From assembly GCA_017550405.1 (NCBI GenBank), contig JAFZPH010000059.1, positions 1 to 37,720 of the forward strand: DNA of 37,720 nucleotides, read 5' to 3'. The translations under genes were made by a program, and so were the position numbers. Positions 7,901 through 15,509 of the stretch are shown here, piece after piece (the first letter of the stretch is position 1; each line of letters begins with the position of its first letter). The DNA comes from Bacteroidales bacterium. Its GTDB lineage: Bacteria; Bacteroidota; Bacteroidia; Bacteroidales; P3. The notes under the pieces are model-generated. The model was not told where the DNA came from. It did no database searches and worked only from the letters and a program-made list of their open reading frames with translations.

Positions 7901-9459
7901 ATGCGCGAGCGGCCCTCGTCGAACGACACAAGGCCGTGGCGGCTGAGTCCGTGGACCATCAATTTCGTCTGCCCTTCGTCCATGCGTATGTAGTTCTGGA
8001 ACGAGACAAGGCTGAAGTCCTGTTTCATGTCGTGAGCCTTCATATAGCGGTATACCTTCACCACGGGGCTGTTGTCGTCAATGCCCTGCACTTCGCGGTC
8101 TTTACTCTCGGAGTAGTAGCGGTTAGACTCGAAAGTGACGAAAGTCTGGGTGCCTGCCTGCGCCACCATATTGAACTCCACAATATCCTTATCCATCAAC
8201 CAATTGATATTCTCGCAGTAGATATCCAGCTGGTGATAGCTGTCGGTGTAGGGGCTGTAATAGTTGCGCTTGGTGCTGTTGAGGAGGTTGACACGATGGT
8301 CGGCTGTGGTATAGCGTATCAGCACACCGGCGTTGCTGATGGAATCGTCGCCGATGTACATCTTCACGGCTGCACGCTCGGAGGTAAGCATGTGGGGCAG
8401 GATGGTGAACTTGGTGGAACTGGCCACAAGGAACCGTTTCCCATTGCGGTAGAATATCATGGAGGCGGGATGCTTCTCGTCGTTGGTCACAAAACGGGGA
8501 CCATACATCATGAAGTTGCCCTCAAAGTCCACACCGGGCAACACATCCTTCAACTGGAAGTCCTTCTGATAGGAACGGAACTTGGGGAAGTTGTATTTCT
8601 CTGGTTCCGTCTTGGTCGACAGAGCCTCCTCCACCACACCTTTGATGGGGGTTTTAAAGTAGTTGGTGTTGATGAATGTCACCGAATCGGCATTGAACTT
8701 GGGGAACTTCACCACAGCGGAGTAGATGTCGAGGTCGGCATAGCACTCGTTTTTCGACATGCCGCAACGCTCCCATGTCAGGCGGCCTCCTTTGCCCTCG
8801 AACGTGTTGGTGATAAAGAAGTAGTCGCCTGTGGTCCCGTAGATGGTCGCCTGGTCGGCGTTGTTACCCGTCCCTGAGCTGTAGGTAAGGTCAATCGTAC
8901 CTTTGAACACCGTCTTGATGTCGTTGCGGATGGGCACAAAGGAGAAGGTAGCGTCCTGGCCGGCCCGCCACACCGAGGTACGCGAGCTGTAGAGCGTGCG
9001 GTCTTTCAGCAAGTCAGCGGTATATTGGATAAATCCGGTTATCTCCTTCTTCTTGCTTGTGATTGACATGATCGCTGTGGTTGCGGCCAGCCATTCGTCG
9101 AAGATGGTAGGGGTCAACCTGCTTCCGCCGTAGGCCACCAAGGCCTCGGTCAGGTCCACATAGTCGGGTGTGGGATCCATCTTGGTTTTGCGGGCGGCAT
9201 TGTAAAGGTCTGCCACCTTCTGCTGTTTCTGGCTGTCCAACCCGTTGTAGACCCCTTTCAACTTGTCCACCAACTGGGTGTTGGCGGCAATCTTCTCCTC
9301 CGCCTTCGAGTTGCCGTTAAGGTACACCAGCAGCTGCGACGGGAGCGAATCGACCTCGAAAACCACTTTCGACCGCGTGGGGCGGTTCTGTGCATTCACA
9401 TCATGGCATTGCACTGCAAGCAACGCCAGCATAAACAAAGAAAAGGCTAACCGTTTCAT
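4918..9459 (-). CDS. Exported 1513-aa protein of unknown function, acidic C-terminal tail
   Basis: I do not recognise this family. The N-terminus MKRLAFSLFMLALLAVQC continues to a likely signal peptidase I site after VNA (about residue 23). The cysteine is preceded by Q, so a lipobox is unlikely. The remainder is rich in alternating hydrophobic/polar stretches (for example VSDSQLVVVKPYEGDIIVK and TDATFFYDDFRFDLPQIDSL), suggesting long repetitive beta structure as in AsmA-, LptA- or TamB-like periplasmic proteins, but no repeat or domain can be named. No transmembrane helix follows the signal. It ends in an acidic tail (DTEEEEEVEDDE) with no recognisable type IX secretion domain. It is monocistronic and divergent from the LtaS-like gene, with a TAATTTTG box at 9485-9492. 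Composition matches the core genes, so it is probably a resident envelope gene. Confidence 0.85.
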   Translation of the reverse strand: MKRLAFSLFMLALLAVQCHDVNAQNRPTRSKVVFEVDSLPSQLLVYLNGNSKAEEKIAANTQLVDKLKGVYNGLDSQKQQKVADLYNAARKTKMDPTPDYVDLTEALVAYGGSRLTPTIFDEWLAATTAIMSITSKKKEITGFIQYTADLLKDRTLYSSRTSVWRAGQDATFSFVPIRNDIKTVFKGTIDLTYSSGTGNNADQATIYGTTGDYFFITNTFEGKGGRLTWERCGMSKNECYADLDIYSAVVKFPKFNADSVTFINTNYFKTPIKGVVEEALSTKTEPEKYNFPKFRSYQKDFQLKDVLPGVDFEGNFMMYGPRFVTNDEKHPASMIFYRNGKRFLVASSTKFTILPHMLTSERAAVKMYIGDDSISNAGVLIRYTTADHRVNLLNSTKRNYYSPYTDSYHQLDIYCENINWLMDKDIVEFNMVAQAGTQTFVTFESNRYYSESKDREVQGIDDNSPVVKVYRYMKAHDMKQDFSLVSFQNYIRMDEGQTKLMVHGLSRHGLVSFDEGRSRIHVHDKLIGFYKAIVKQQGHDYDALTLQSETKENNAELDLASLDLRVHGIKKFVVSDSQLVVVKPYEGDIIVKRNRDILFSGHINVGRFEMNVTDATFFYDDFRFDLPQIDSLRFSVTSFTDPEKQVMVRTPLFNLVGDIQIDKPDNHCGLKKNKDYPIFNSVKPSYVYYDRPFIFNGVYNRERFYYSLHPFVIKQLTDFQTDSLEFLGTLTSAGIFPDIEEPLKVQRDYSLGFRVNTPADGHPAYGGKGTFKNLIDLSYRGFRGEGTLEYLTSTAVTDKYLFMPDSTMALTDTFYVKEENDFPDIHNGHALLRWYPYQDSMTISQLRDGTLFQMYHGLTTLAGRVTLQPKGATAYGTAQLKEGTMVSKLFRLRTTQMDADHTDFTLMSTKYNDVAFTAKNMRSFVDYEEHTGRFTAPDSIRQTFLPALGFSAWVDQYTWNWDHQFLALDNSKSMETQGTEALTLHERSKRLDRMPGALFQSTTPALHDIRFHAINSMYRYDNLELSNHNVYALPVADALIAPGGDSLHISKGGLFAPIADGQLLFPRDSGFHLFYKCDLLVENGLKYSGKGTIDYIGVDEKKQPVYMTQIAPDAQGVSVAQGLIADTANFTLSTAFGFAGTMRVDAAHRFYHFDGGVRLLHKCAPVDQLALLAFSDYLDPANIRVVVPENPVDWKGKPISASVAMGKTGLQPTSAFLLRQSDVTPLISSYGLLHYSESASTYTITSQDKLDDPEFIDRYLTLNTESCVIDGEGPITFGTMLPPAGIQAYGTLHYDPDRMEDFSMNTIFGVTFPIDPSLLNQMAKQIEDDLRPTPADRDNELLDRALLFHMGDPDGELAYQTYLSTGAFDKLEGFLDNTFLFEGLRWQYNPKLGYTATGTTSLCNVGSKQLHVNIRVKAQLFKRGNQNHLVLYLQVANDHWYYFNYEYQTHHLSISSSVGEWNDRILSIKKDKRTTDNFSYSLTNSRTEIQRFLSSFTSDPSDTEEEEEVEDDE

Positions 9460-9484
9460 CTCATTACTCGTTTAAAAACAAATG

Positions 9485-9492
9485 CAAAATTA
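9485..9492 (-). promoter_or_regulatory. -7 promoter element of the 1513-aa gene
   Basis: The minus strand reads TAATTTTG (consensus TAnnTTTG), 25 bases upstream of the ATG, predicting a leader of about 20 nt. The -33 box is weak. Confidence 0.55.
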
Positions 9493-9554
9493 ATACTTTT
9501 TGCCGACATAGATAACGGCGAAAGGCTTTTTTTATTCAAGCAGGTTTGTTAATA

Positions 9555-9585
9555 ATTGTTGTGTGGAAAAAAAATCGTAATTTTG
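9555..9585 (+). promoter_or_regulatory. Promoter of the LtaS-like gene
   Basis: ATTG (9555-9558), a 19-nt spacer, then TAATTTTG (9578-9585). Transcription should start around 9590-9592, only a few bases before the ATG at 9595, so the message may be leaderless or nearly so. This also rules out the TTG codon at 9556 as the start. Confidence 0.65.
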
Positions 9586-9594
9586 CACCCGCTT

Positions 9595-11517
9595 ATGAAA
9601 CACTCCGCACGCTACAACTACATCCTTTTAGCCTATCTGACAGGCATTTCCGTCTTCACCCTTTTCCGTCTCGCCGGCACTGTGGTCTACTGTGCCGGGC
9701 TCTCCTCGGCGCCTCATTTCGGAGGTCTCTACTGGCACGCTCTTCTCATAGGATGGCGTTTCGACACTGCCGTCAGCTGCTACCTCCTTGCCCTTCCTGC
9801 GCTCATGATGATTGTGGGCGAACTGGGACGTATCCGCGCCAAGGCCTACTACCTTGTGGCTCACCACCTTCTACTCATCGGCTACATCGTCAGCTTCTTC
9901 GCCTGCACTGCCGACATCCCCTTCTTCAGCTACTTCTTCACCCGTCTCAACGCCACTGCAACCAACGAGATAGACTCTTTTGGCATCATCGCCCACATGA
10001 TTGTCACCGAGCCCATGTATCTTGTCGGCATCGGTGCCTTCATCGCCGTGGCCACAGGCTATTGGTTCCTCATGCGCCACATCTTCCGCCGCACCATCGT
10101 CGCGGGGCTCAACCGATTCCAACCCTACGGCTGGTGCATCCCCCTGGCCCTGCTGCTCGTCTTCGCCACCTTTGTAGGCATGCGCGGCCGCCTCAGCAAG
10201 AAGAGCCCCCTGCGCGTAGGCACCGCCTATTTCTGCTCTGACCCCTTCCTCAACCAAATAGGCCTCAACCCTGTCTTCACGTTTGTCAAAAGTGCCGCCG
10301 AACTGGGCAAGCGCGCCAACCAGCCACTTTCTCTCGCCAACCCCGAGGAGTCCCAACGGCTCCTTGAGCAGGAACAGCACACCCCTGCCGACCCACGCCT
10401 TATGCCTGCTGGACTCGACCTTCCTCTGCCCGAGAGCACCAATGTGGTGCTTATTATCATGGAGTCCATGACCATGGAGAAAACCGCCCTCGCCACCTCC
10501 AAGACACCCTCCTTCACGCCCTGTCTCGACAGCCTCATGGCGCAGTCGCTTGTCTTCATCCGCACCTATTCCTCCGGCATCCACACCTACAACGGCATCT
10601 ATTCCACCCTCTATTCGCGTCCCTGCATCCCCTCGCGCCATACCATGAAACAAGCCGTCATTCCCAAAGTCTATGGGCTTCCCCAAGCCCTCCACGATGC
10701 CGGCTACCGCACAGCCTATTTCATGACCCACGACGAGGACTTCGACAACATGCGGGGGTTCCTTTTCGGAAACGGTTTTGACAGCGTCATCGGGCAGCAC
10801 AGCTACTCCCCCACCGAGGTTATCGGCACCTGGGGTGTGCCCGACCACATCATGTTCGACTATGCCCTGCGCCACTGCAACCATGCCGCTGCCCAAGGTC
10901 CATTCTTCACCGCCATCATGACCTGCAGCGACCACGCGCCCTATGCCATCCCCCAAGGCACGTCGTTCCAACCCCGCAGCCGCGACATGAGCAAGCAAGT
11001 GGTGGAGTATGCCGACTGGTCGCTGGGACGATTCATGCGTATGGCCCGCCTCCAGCCCTGGTATGCCAACACCCTCTTCGTACTCATTGCCGACCATGGC
11101 GGTGTTTGGGGCACCAACCGCTACGACATGCCCCTCTCCTACCACCATGTCCCCATGATATTCTATTACCCCGCCCGGCTCCGTCCGCAGCAGCTTGACC
11201 GCATTGCCATGCAGGCCGACCTCGGTCCCACCCTGCTGGGCATGATCCCCCTCGAGTGGGACAACTCCACCTTCGGCCTCAATCTCCTTACCCAGACGCG
11301 CCACTATGCCTACTTCTGCAACGACGACAAAATAGGCGTCATCGACCCCGACTACTTTTATATCTACCGCATAGCCGAAGGCATCGAAAGTCTTCACAGC
11401 CTCTCCGACACCTCTGCCGCCGACCTTCTGTCCACCCGCCAAGCCGACTACCGCGAACGCGCCGACAGCATGAAACGCTACGGTCTCGGCCTGACCCAAG
11501 CCTCAGAATCAAATTGA
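9595..11517 (+). CDS. LtaS-like membrane sulfatase/phosphoglycerol transferase-fold enzyme
   Basis: A 640-residue integral membrane enzyme. Residues 1-200 contain about five hydrophobic helices. The rest is an extracytoplasmic alkaline-phosphatase/sulfatase-fold domain like lipoteichoic acid synthase and OpgB. NVVLIIMESM provides the metal-binding Glu (E290). GIHTYNGIYSTLYSRP carries the likely nucleophilic Thr (T331). LIADHGGVWG gives the Asp-His metal ligands (D500, H501), followed by the family-typical HHVPMIFYYP. Such enzymes in Bacteroidota probably transfer head groups onto envelope glycans or lipids; the substrate here is unknown, as these organisms lack lipoteichoic acid. The ATG at 9595 is chosen because the promoter overlaps the upstream TTG. 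The stop codon lies inside an AAAATTG tandem repeat. It may be cotranscribed with rsmE. Confidence 0.85.
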   Translation: MKHSARYNYILLAYLTGISVFTLFRLAGTVVYCAGLSSAPHFGGLYWHALLIGWRFDTAVSCYLLALPALMMIVGELGRIRAKAYYLVAHHLLLIGYIVSFFACTADIPFFSYFFTRLNATATNEIDSFGIIAHMIVTEPMYLVGIGAFIAVATGYWFLMRHIFRRTIVAGLNRFQPYGWCIPLALLLVFATFVGMRGRLSKKSPLRVGTAYFCSDPFLNQIGLNPVFTFVKSAAELGKRANQPLSLANPEESQRLLEQEQHTPADPRLMPAGLDLPLPESTNVVLIIMESMTMEKTALATSKTPSFTPCLDSLMAQSLVFIRTYSSGIHTYNGIYSTLYSRPCIPSRHTMKQAVIPKVYGLPQALHDAGYRTAYFMTHDEDFDNMRGFLFGNGFDSVIGQHSYSPTEVIGTWGVPDHIMFDYALRHCNHAAAQGPFFTAIMTCSDHAPYAIPQGTSFQPRSRDMSKQVVEYADWSLGRFMRMARLQPWYANTLFVLIADHGGVWGTNRYDMPLSYHHVPMIFYYPARLRPQQLDRIAMQADLGPTLLGMIPLEWDNSTFGLNLLTQTRHYAYFCNDDKIGVIDPDYFYIYRIAEGIESLHSLSDTSAADLLSTRQADYRERADSMKRYGLGLTQASESN

Positions 11518-11544
11518 AAATTGAAAATTGAAAGTTGAAAGTTG
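11511..11544 (+). repeat. AAAATTG/AAAGTTG tandem repeat at the 3' end of the LtaS-like gene
   Basis: Five near-identical 7-8-bp units (AAATTGA, AAATTGA, AAATTGA, AAGTTGA, AAGTTG). The TGA stop of the upstream gene is supplied by the first unit. Confidence 0.8.
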
Positions 11545-11574
11545 CTGGCGCGGTCAAACCACTCAAACATTAAT

Positions 11575-11678
11575 ACAATCAAACATTCAAGCAATAATTC
11601 ACACATTAACACAATAACACGTTAACGCATTCAAAAATTCACACAATAACACAATAACACACTAACACATTCAATCAC
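11575..11678 (+). repeat. AACACA/ATTCAC low-complexity repeat upstream of rsmE
   Basis: About 100 bases composed of degenerate units such as AACACAATAACAC, AACACATTCA and AATTCACACA, with almost no G. It fills the gap between the LtaS-like gene and rsmE. No promoter box was found within it. Confidence 0.7.
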
Positions 11679-11679
11679 C

Positions 11680-12405
11680 ATGCACCTCTTCCTGACCGAC
11701 ACCACCCAAGGTCCCTACGCCACCCTCCCGCCCGATGAGTCTAAACACTGCGTCCGTGTCCTCCGTATGCAACTGGGCGATGAGCTCTACGTCACCAGTG
11801 GCGACGGCACAATGTGCCGCGCCCGCATCGCCGACCCCGACCCCACGGCCTGCCAAGTGGAGATAACCGAACGCCTGCCGAACTATGGCGCACGTCCCTT
11901 CAAGCTGCACATGGCCGTGGCTCCGACCAAAAACAACGCCCGCATGGAATGGTTTGTCGAAAAAGCTGTCGAAATAGGTGTCGACCGCATCACCCCCATC
12001 ATCTGCCAGCATTCCGAACGGGGTACCCTCAACACCGACCGCCTGCACAAGATAGCTCTAAGCGCCATGAAGCAGTCGCTGCAAGCCACGCTGCCCCTTA
12101 TCGACCCACCCATAAAGCTTCTTGATTTCTTGACGAATCTCAATTCTCAATTCTCAAATCTCAATTCTCAGAAATTCGTCTGCCACTGCGCAGGCGACGA
12201 CCGCCGCACGCTCCACCAACTCTACACTCCCGGGACTGATGCCCTCGTACTCATCGGTCCCGAAGGCGATTTCAGCCCCGACGAGATAAGCCGTTGCCTG
12301 TCCCTCGGCATCCAGCCCGTCACCCTCGGCAGCAACCGTCTCCGCACCGAGACTGCCGCCCTTTACGCACTCACAACCCTCAATTTCTTAAATACCCTGT
12401 CATGA
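11680..12405 (+). CDS. rsmE: 16S rRNA m3U1498 methyltransferase RsmE
   Basis: 241 residues, the usual RsmE length. This SPOUT-class enzyme methylates N3 of U1498 in 16S rRNA using SAM. The N-terminal PUA-like domain starts HLFLTD and includes HCVRVLRMQLGDELYV. The trefoil-knot SAM site shows VLIGPEGDFSPDEI (residues about 190-203) and LGSNRLRTETAA near the C-terminus. FKLHMAVAPTKNNARMEWFV with EKAVEIGVDRITPI is the family core. Odd: residues about 153-164 (NLNSQFSNLNSQ) are encoded by a CTCAATTCTCAA tandem repeat bounded by a 7-bp inverted repeat, an in-frame expansion in a normally short variable loop. The stop overlaps the start of the DUF4159 gene (ATGA), implying coupling. Confidence 0.95.
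   Translation: MHLFLTDTTQGPYATLPPDESKHCVRVLRMQLGDELYVTSGDGTMCRARIADPDPTACQVEITERLPNYGARPFKLHMAVAPTKNNARMEWFVEKAVEIGVDRITPIICQHSERGTLNTDRLHKIALSAMKQSLQATLPLIDPPIKLLDFLTNLNSQFSNLNSQKFVCHCAGDDRRTLHQLYTPGTDALVLIGPEGDFSPDEISRCLSLGIQPVTLGSNRLRTETAALYALTTLNFLNTLS
12136..12170 (+). repeat. In-frame tandem repeat inside rsmE
   Basis: AATCTCAATTCTCAATTCTC followed by AAATCTCAATTCTCA, flanked by GACGAAT (12132-12138) and ATTCGTC (12174-12180), a perfect 7-bp inverted repeat. Confidence 0.75.
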
Positions 12406-13061
12406 AAAAAGCCCTAACAATCATCCTGCTGTTCAGTCTTCAACTGTCGATATTCAACAGCCTCGCCGCGCAAACGCAGATAGCCCTCCTCAAATATGGC
12501 GGCGGGGGCGACTGGTACGCCAACCCCACTTCACTTACCAACCTCATTGCCTTCTGCAACGCCGATGCCCACATGAATCTCGCCACCGACTATGCCGTAG
12601 TCGATGTGGGCAGCAGCGAGCTCTTCAACTATCCTTTCGTCCACATGACCGGTCACGGTAATGTGGTATTCAACAGCCAGGAACGGCAAAACCTCCGCAA
12701 CTACCTGTTGGGCGGAGGATTCCTCCACATCGACGACAACTACGGCATCAAACAATACATCCTCCCACAGATGAAGCTGGTCTTTCCCGAACTCGAATTC
12801 GTCGAACTCCCCCCCAGCCACCCCATCTTCCACCAGAAGTACCATTTCCCCGACGGCCTCCCCAAGATTCACGAGCACGACAACCTTCCGCCCCGGGCCT
12901 ACGGCCTTTTCCACGACGGACGGCTCATCTGTCTCTTCACCTGGGAGTGCGACCTGGGCGACGGATGGGAGGACCAGGATGTACACAACGACAGCATGGC
13001 CACACGCCAAAAAGCCTTCCGCATGGGCGAAAACATCCTGCAATACGTCTTCACCCACTGA
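12402..13061 (+). CDS. Exported DUF4159-domain protein
   Basis: 219 residues. A signal peptide (MKKALTIILLFSLQLSIFNS, cleavage after LAA) precedes a DUF4159 domain. Recognisable features are LLKYGGGGDWYANPTSL, TGHGNVVFNSQE, LRNYLLGGGFLHIDDNYGI and LPKIHEHDN. The domain resembles a flavodoxin-like or glutamine-amidotransferase-like fold found across Bacteroidota; its function is unknown to me. The ATG at 12402 overlaps the rsmE stop by 4 bp and is preferred over upstream in-frame codons because only it gives a signal peptide. It is followed by a repeat-bearing spacer and the convergent mnmA gene. Confidence 0.85.
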   Translation: MKKALTIILLFSLQLSIFNSLAAQTQIALLKYGGGGDWYANPTSLTNLIAFCNADAHMNLATDYAVVDVGSSELFNYPFVHMTGHGNVVFNSQERQNLRNYLLGGGFLHIDDNYGIKQYILPQMKLVFPELEFVELPPSHPIFHQKYHFPDGLPKIHEHDNLPPRAYGLFHDGRLICLFTWECDLGDGWEDQDVHNDSMATRQKAFRMGENILQYVFTH

Positions 13062-13407
13062 AAACCTACCAGCACTGGACAGCTTAAACAATAGATAGGG
13101 TTTATGACAGAAATGCAGATATGGAATAAACAGACCTGAACGCGACGAGATTGATTGAAAAGTTGCCCTAATAACCGATTTTAGTTTATTTCTACTTTGT
13201 TTAGGTAAGCTAAATAAAAACAAAAATAAAGGTAAAATATATACAGGATATACAACTGGTTTACAGCAAATTCGCGGGAGCAAGAAAAAATTGAATGGAT
13301 GTAGGCTGGTTCTATCTATCTGTTTTTATGTCGCGTCCCTGTCGGGAGGCAACACCATTGAACAGCATCCTTATTAATGCAAGACGGGGTACACAACCGC
13401 CACGCCA
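13062..13407. other. Intergenic region between convergent DUF4159 gene and mnmA
   Basis: 346 bases with no gene. It holds one full copy of the 80-bp dispersed repeat. No clear intrinsic terminator for either flanking gene was found. Confidence 0.6.
13109..13188 (+). repeat. Dispersed 80-bp intergenic repeat, copy A
   Basis: Same length and arrangement as copy B at 33869-33948. The left 32 bases differ at 2 positions, the middle 24 are only about half identical, and the right 24 differ at 4. Key boxes are GATATGGAATAAACAGACC and CCTAATAACCGATTTTAG. Confidence 0.8.
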
Positions 13408-14484
13408 TCAGGCTCCAATCATGCCAGAGGCCACGACCAAATAAGCGTCGTTGTCGTAAATGGTGGCGTACTGCCCAGCGGCGATGCCCTGCACACGTAC
13501 ATCGGACAGAATACGATAGCCCTCGGCTGTGCGCGACAAGTGCCCTTGGGCAAAGTCGGGGGTGTGGCGGATTTTGAACTTCACATCCACTGATTCTCCT
13601 TTCTCCAGACGGTCGCTCCACAGGTCGCCCGTCAGGTAGTGGAACCCCAGCAGGTTAATCTCATTGCCGTACTGCGCGTCGGGGTCGTAGCCTTGGGAGA
13701 CATAGAGTACATTCTCTTCGATGTCCTTCTTCACCACAAACCAAGGTCCACCGCTCAGGAAGAGGCCTTTGCGCTGGCCAATGGTGTGGAACCAATAGCC
13801 CCGATGGGTTCCCAATACGCGGCCAGTCTCCAACTCCACTATCTTGCCTTCGCGCTCGCCGAGATAACGGCGCAGGAAATCGTTGTAGTTGATTTTGCCG
13901 AGGAAACAAATGCCTTGCGAGTCCTTGCGGTCGGCAGAAGGAAGATGGGCGGCATGGGCTATGTCGCGCACCTCGTTCTTCATCATGTGTCCGATAGGGA
14001 ACATCAGCTTGGCAATCTGCTTGCTGTCCAGTTGTGAGAGGAAGTCGGTCTGGTCTTTGACAGGGTCCTTTGCCGTAGCCAGGAAGGGGACACCATCCAG
14101 CCGTTCGGTGGTGGCGTAATGACCTGTGGCAATCCAGTCGTAGTCATGCCCTCGACGCTGTTCGAATGCCCCGAACTTGATGAGTTTGTTGCACATCACA
14201 TCCGGGTTAGGGGTCAAGCCCCGACGCACCGAGTCGATGGTATAGGCCACCACGTTGTCCCAGTACTCACGATGCAGGTTAACCTCCTCGAAACGGCATC
14301 CATAACGCTTTGCGATGAACTGTGTTATCTCGATGTCCTCTTCGGCAGGGCAATCAATGTAACCCTCCTCGTCCTCCATGCCTATGCGGATATAGAAAAT
14401 ATCAGGTTTGACACCCTGCTCACAAAGCAGGTGCACCACAACCGAGCTGTCAACTCCTCCCGAAACCAATGCTGCAATACTCAT
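13408..14484 (-). CDS. mnmA: tRNA-uridine 2-thiolase MnmA
   Basis: 358 residues, standard length. MnmA adenylates and thiolates U34 of Lys, Glu and Gln tRNAs, making s2U, with sulfur from a persulfide relay. The PP-loop SGGVDSSV is at residues 8-15. The two catalytic cysteines are in NPDVMCNK (C98) and [10 protein letters not shown] (C193). The tRNA-binding ATGHYA motif and the C-terminal beta-barrel with HTIGQRKGL are present. It starts at ATG 14484, 91 bp downstream of the EamA transporter gene on the same strand, so readthrough is possible. Nothing unusual was seen in the protein. Confidence 0.96.
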   Translation of the reverse strand: MSIAALVSGGVDSSVVVHLLCEQGVKPDIFYIRIGMEDEEGYIDCPAEEDIEITQFIAKRYGCRFEEVNLHREYWDNVVAYTIDSVRRGLTPNPDVMCNKLIKFGAFEQRRGHDYDWIATGHYATTERLDGVPFLATAKDPVKDQTDFLSQLDSKQIAKLMFPIGHMMKNEVRDIAHAAHLPSADRKDSQGICFLGKINYNDFLRRYLGEREGKIVELETGRVLGTHRGYWFHTIGQRKGLFLSGGPWFVVKKDIEENVLYVSQGYDPDAQYGNEINLLGFHYLTGDLWSDRLEKGESVDVKFKIRHTPDFAQGHLSRTAEGYRILSDVRVQGIAAGQYATIYDNDAYLVVASGMIGA

Positions 14485-14575
14485 AACAGTTATCTAATTT
14501 ATTTACCATTAGCAGAAAATCTTCTCACTCTGCAATGCCTCTTGCCTGTCGGCAGGGACAGACAAACACAGGCAC

Positions 14576-15481
14576 TCAGTCTTTGGCCTTGGACTGCCCG
14601 GCCACTACCAGCATCACCGAAGCCAGAATCAGCACGATACCTACGGCGAGCCATACGGTGAACCGCTCGCCAAAAACGAAGATGCCTATCAGCACCGCCG
14701 TCAGCGGCTCGAGGGCACCCAGCACCGCCGTGGTGGTGGAGCCTGCATAACGTGCCGCATACACCAGCAACACCAGTGCCATGATGGCTGGTACCGTGGC
14801 AAGCCATAAAACGTAGAACCAACTGGTGAAACCATGCGGCAGGGTGATGGGCTCACCGCTCAAAAGAGAGTACACTAGCATGCCCAGTGCACAGCACAAT
14901 AGAACATAGAAGTTGATTTTGAACGGCGACAGCTTTATCTTGCTACGGTTCACAACGACAATATAGACCGCATAGGACAAGGCCGAAAGCAGCACCAGCG
15001 CCACTCCGACCCAAGGAAGAACAACCTGTCCGTCGCCCCGATAGAGCAACGCCACACCGATAAACGACAAGGCAATCGACGCCCCAGTCACCCAGTTCAG
15101 CCGCTCGTGGAAGAAAAGCGCCATGATGACGGCTGTCATGACCGGATAGGTGAAAAGAATGGTGGACGCCACTCCGGCGTCCATCACATGAAAGCTAAGA
15201 TAAAGCGTCAACGACGAGATGATGAAAAGGAGACCCAGCCCCAACAACACCTTCAGCTCGTGAAGGGTGACCTTCAAAGTTTCATGACGGAAGAAAAGCA
15301 CTACCGACATGATAATCCATGCCAAGCCGAAGCGATAGAAGAGCACTGAGCCTGTGGACATGCCTTCGGCATAGAGTTTCAACGCACCTAACGGATTGGT
15401 GCCGTAGCACACCGCCGCCACAATGCCGCACACCATGCCCCATGCCCGCAAAGATTTTTTCCCTTGAATCTTCTTCATCAT
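14576..15481 (-). CDS. EamA-family (DMT superfamily) permease
   Basis: 301 residues with ten predicted hydrophobic helices arranged as two EamA repeats of about 140 residues each. The start of repeat 1 reads GMVCGIVAAVCYGTNPLGAL and repeat 2 contains VALVLLSALSYAVYIVVVN. Drug/metabolite transporters of this type export small metabolites or amino acids; the substrate cannot be told from sequence. It starts 28 bp after the ftsZ stop on the same strand and is probably expressed from the end of the dcw operon, though no functional link to division is implied. Confidence 0.88.
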   Translation of the reverse strand: MMKKIQGKKSLRAWGMVCGIVAAVCYGTNPLGALKLYAEGMSTGSVLFYRFGLAWIIMSVVLFFRHETLKVTLHELKVLLGLGLLFIISSLTLYLSFHVMDAGVASTILFTYPVMTAVIMALFFHERLNWVTGASIALSFIGVALLYRGDGQVVLPWVGVALVLLSALSYAVYIVVVNRSKIKLSPFKINFYVLLCCALGMLVYSLLSGEPITLPHGFTSWFYVLWLATVPAIMALVLLVYAARYAGSTTTAVLGALEPLTAVLIGIFVFGERFTVWLAVGIVLILASVMLVVAGQSKAKD

Positions 15482-15509
15482 TCCTCGACCCGGTTATCGG
15501 CCATCAATC

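Noticed and set aside
9871..11499. 542-aa minus-strand open frame opposite the LtaS-like gene
   Set aside because: Shadow of a recognised enzyme with intact catalytic motifs; no start context and no recognisable domain.
11511..11678. Possible CRISPR-like array in the repeats before rsmE
   Set aside because: Units are 7-13 bp, degenerate and contiguous with no spacers; they are simple repeats.
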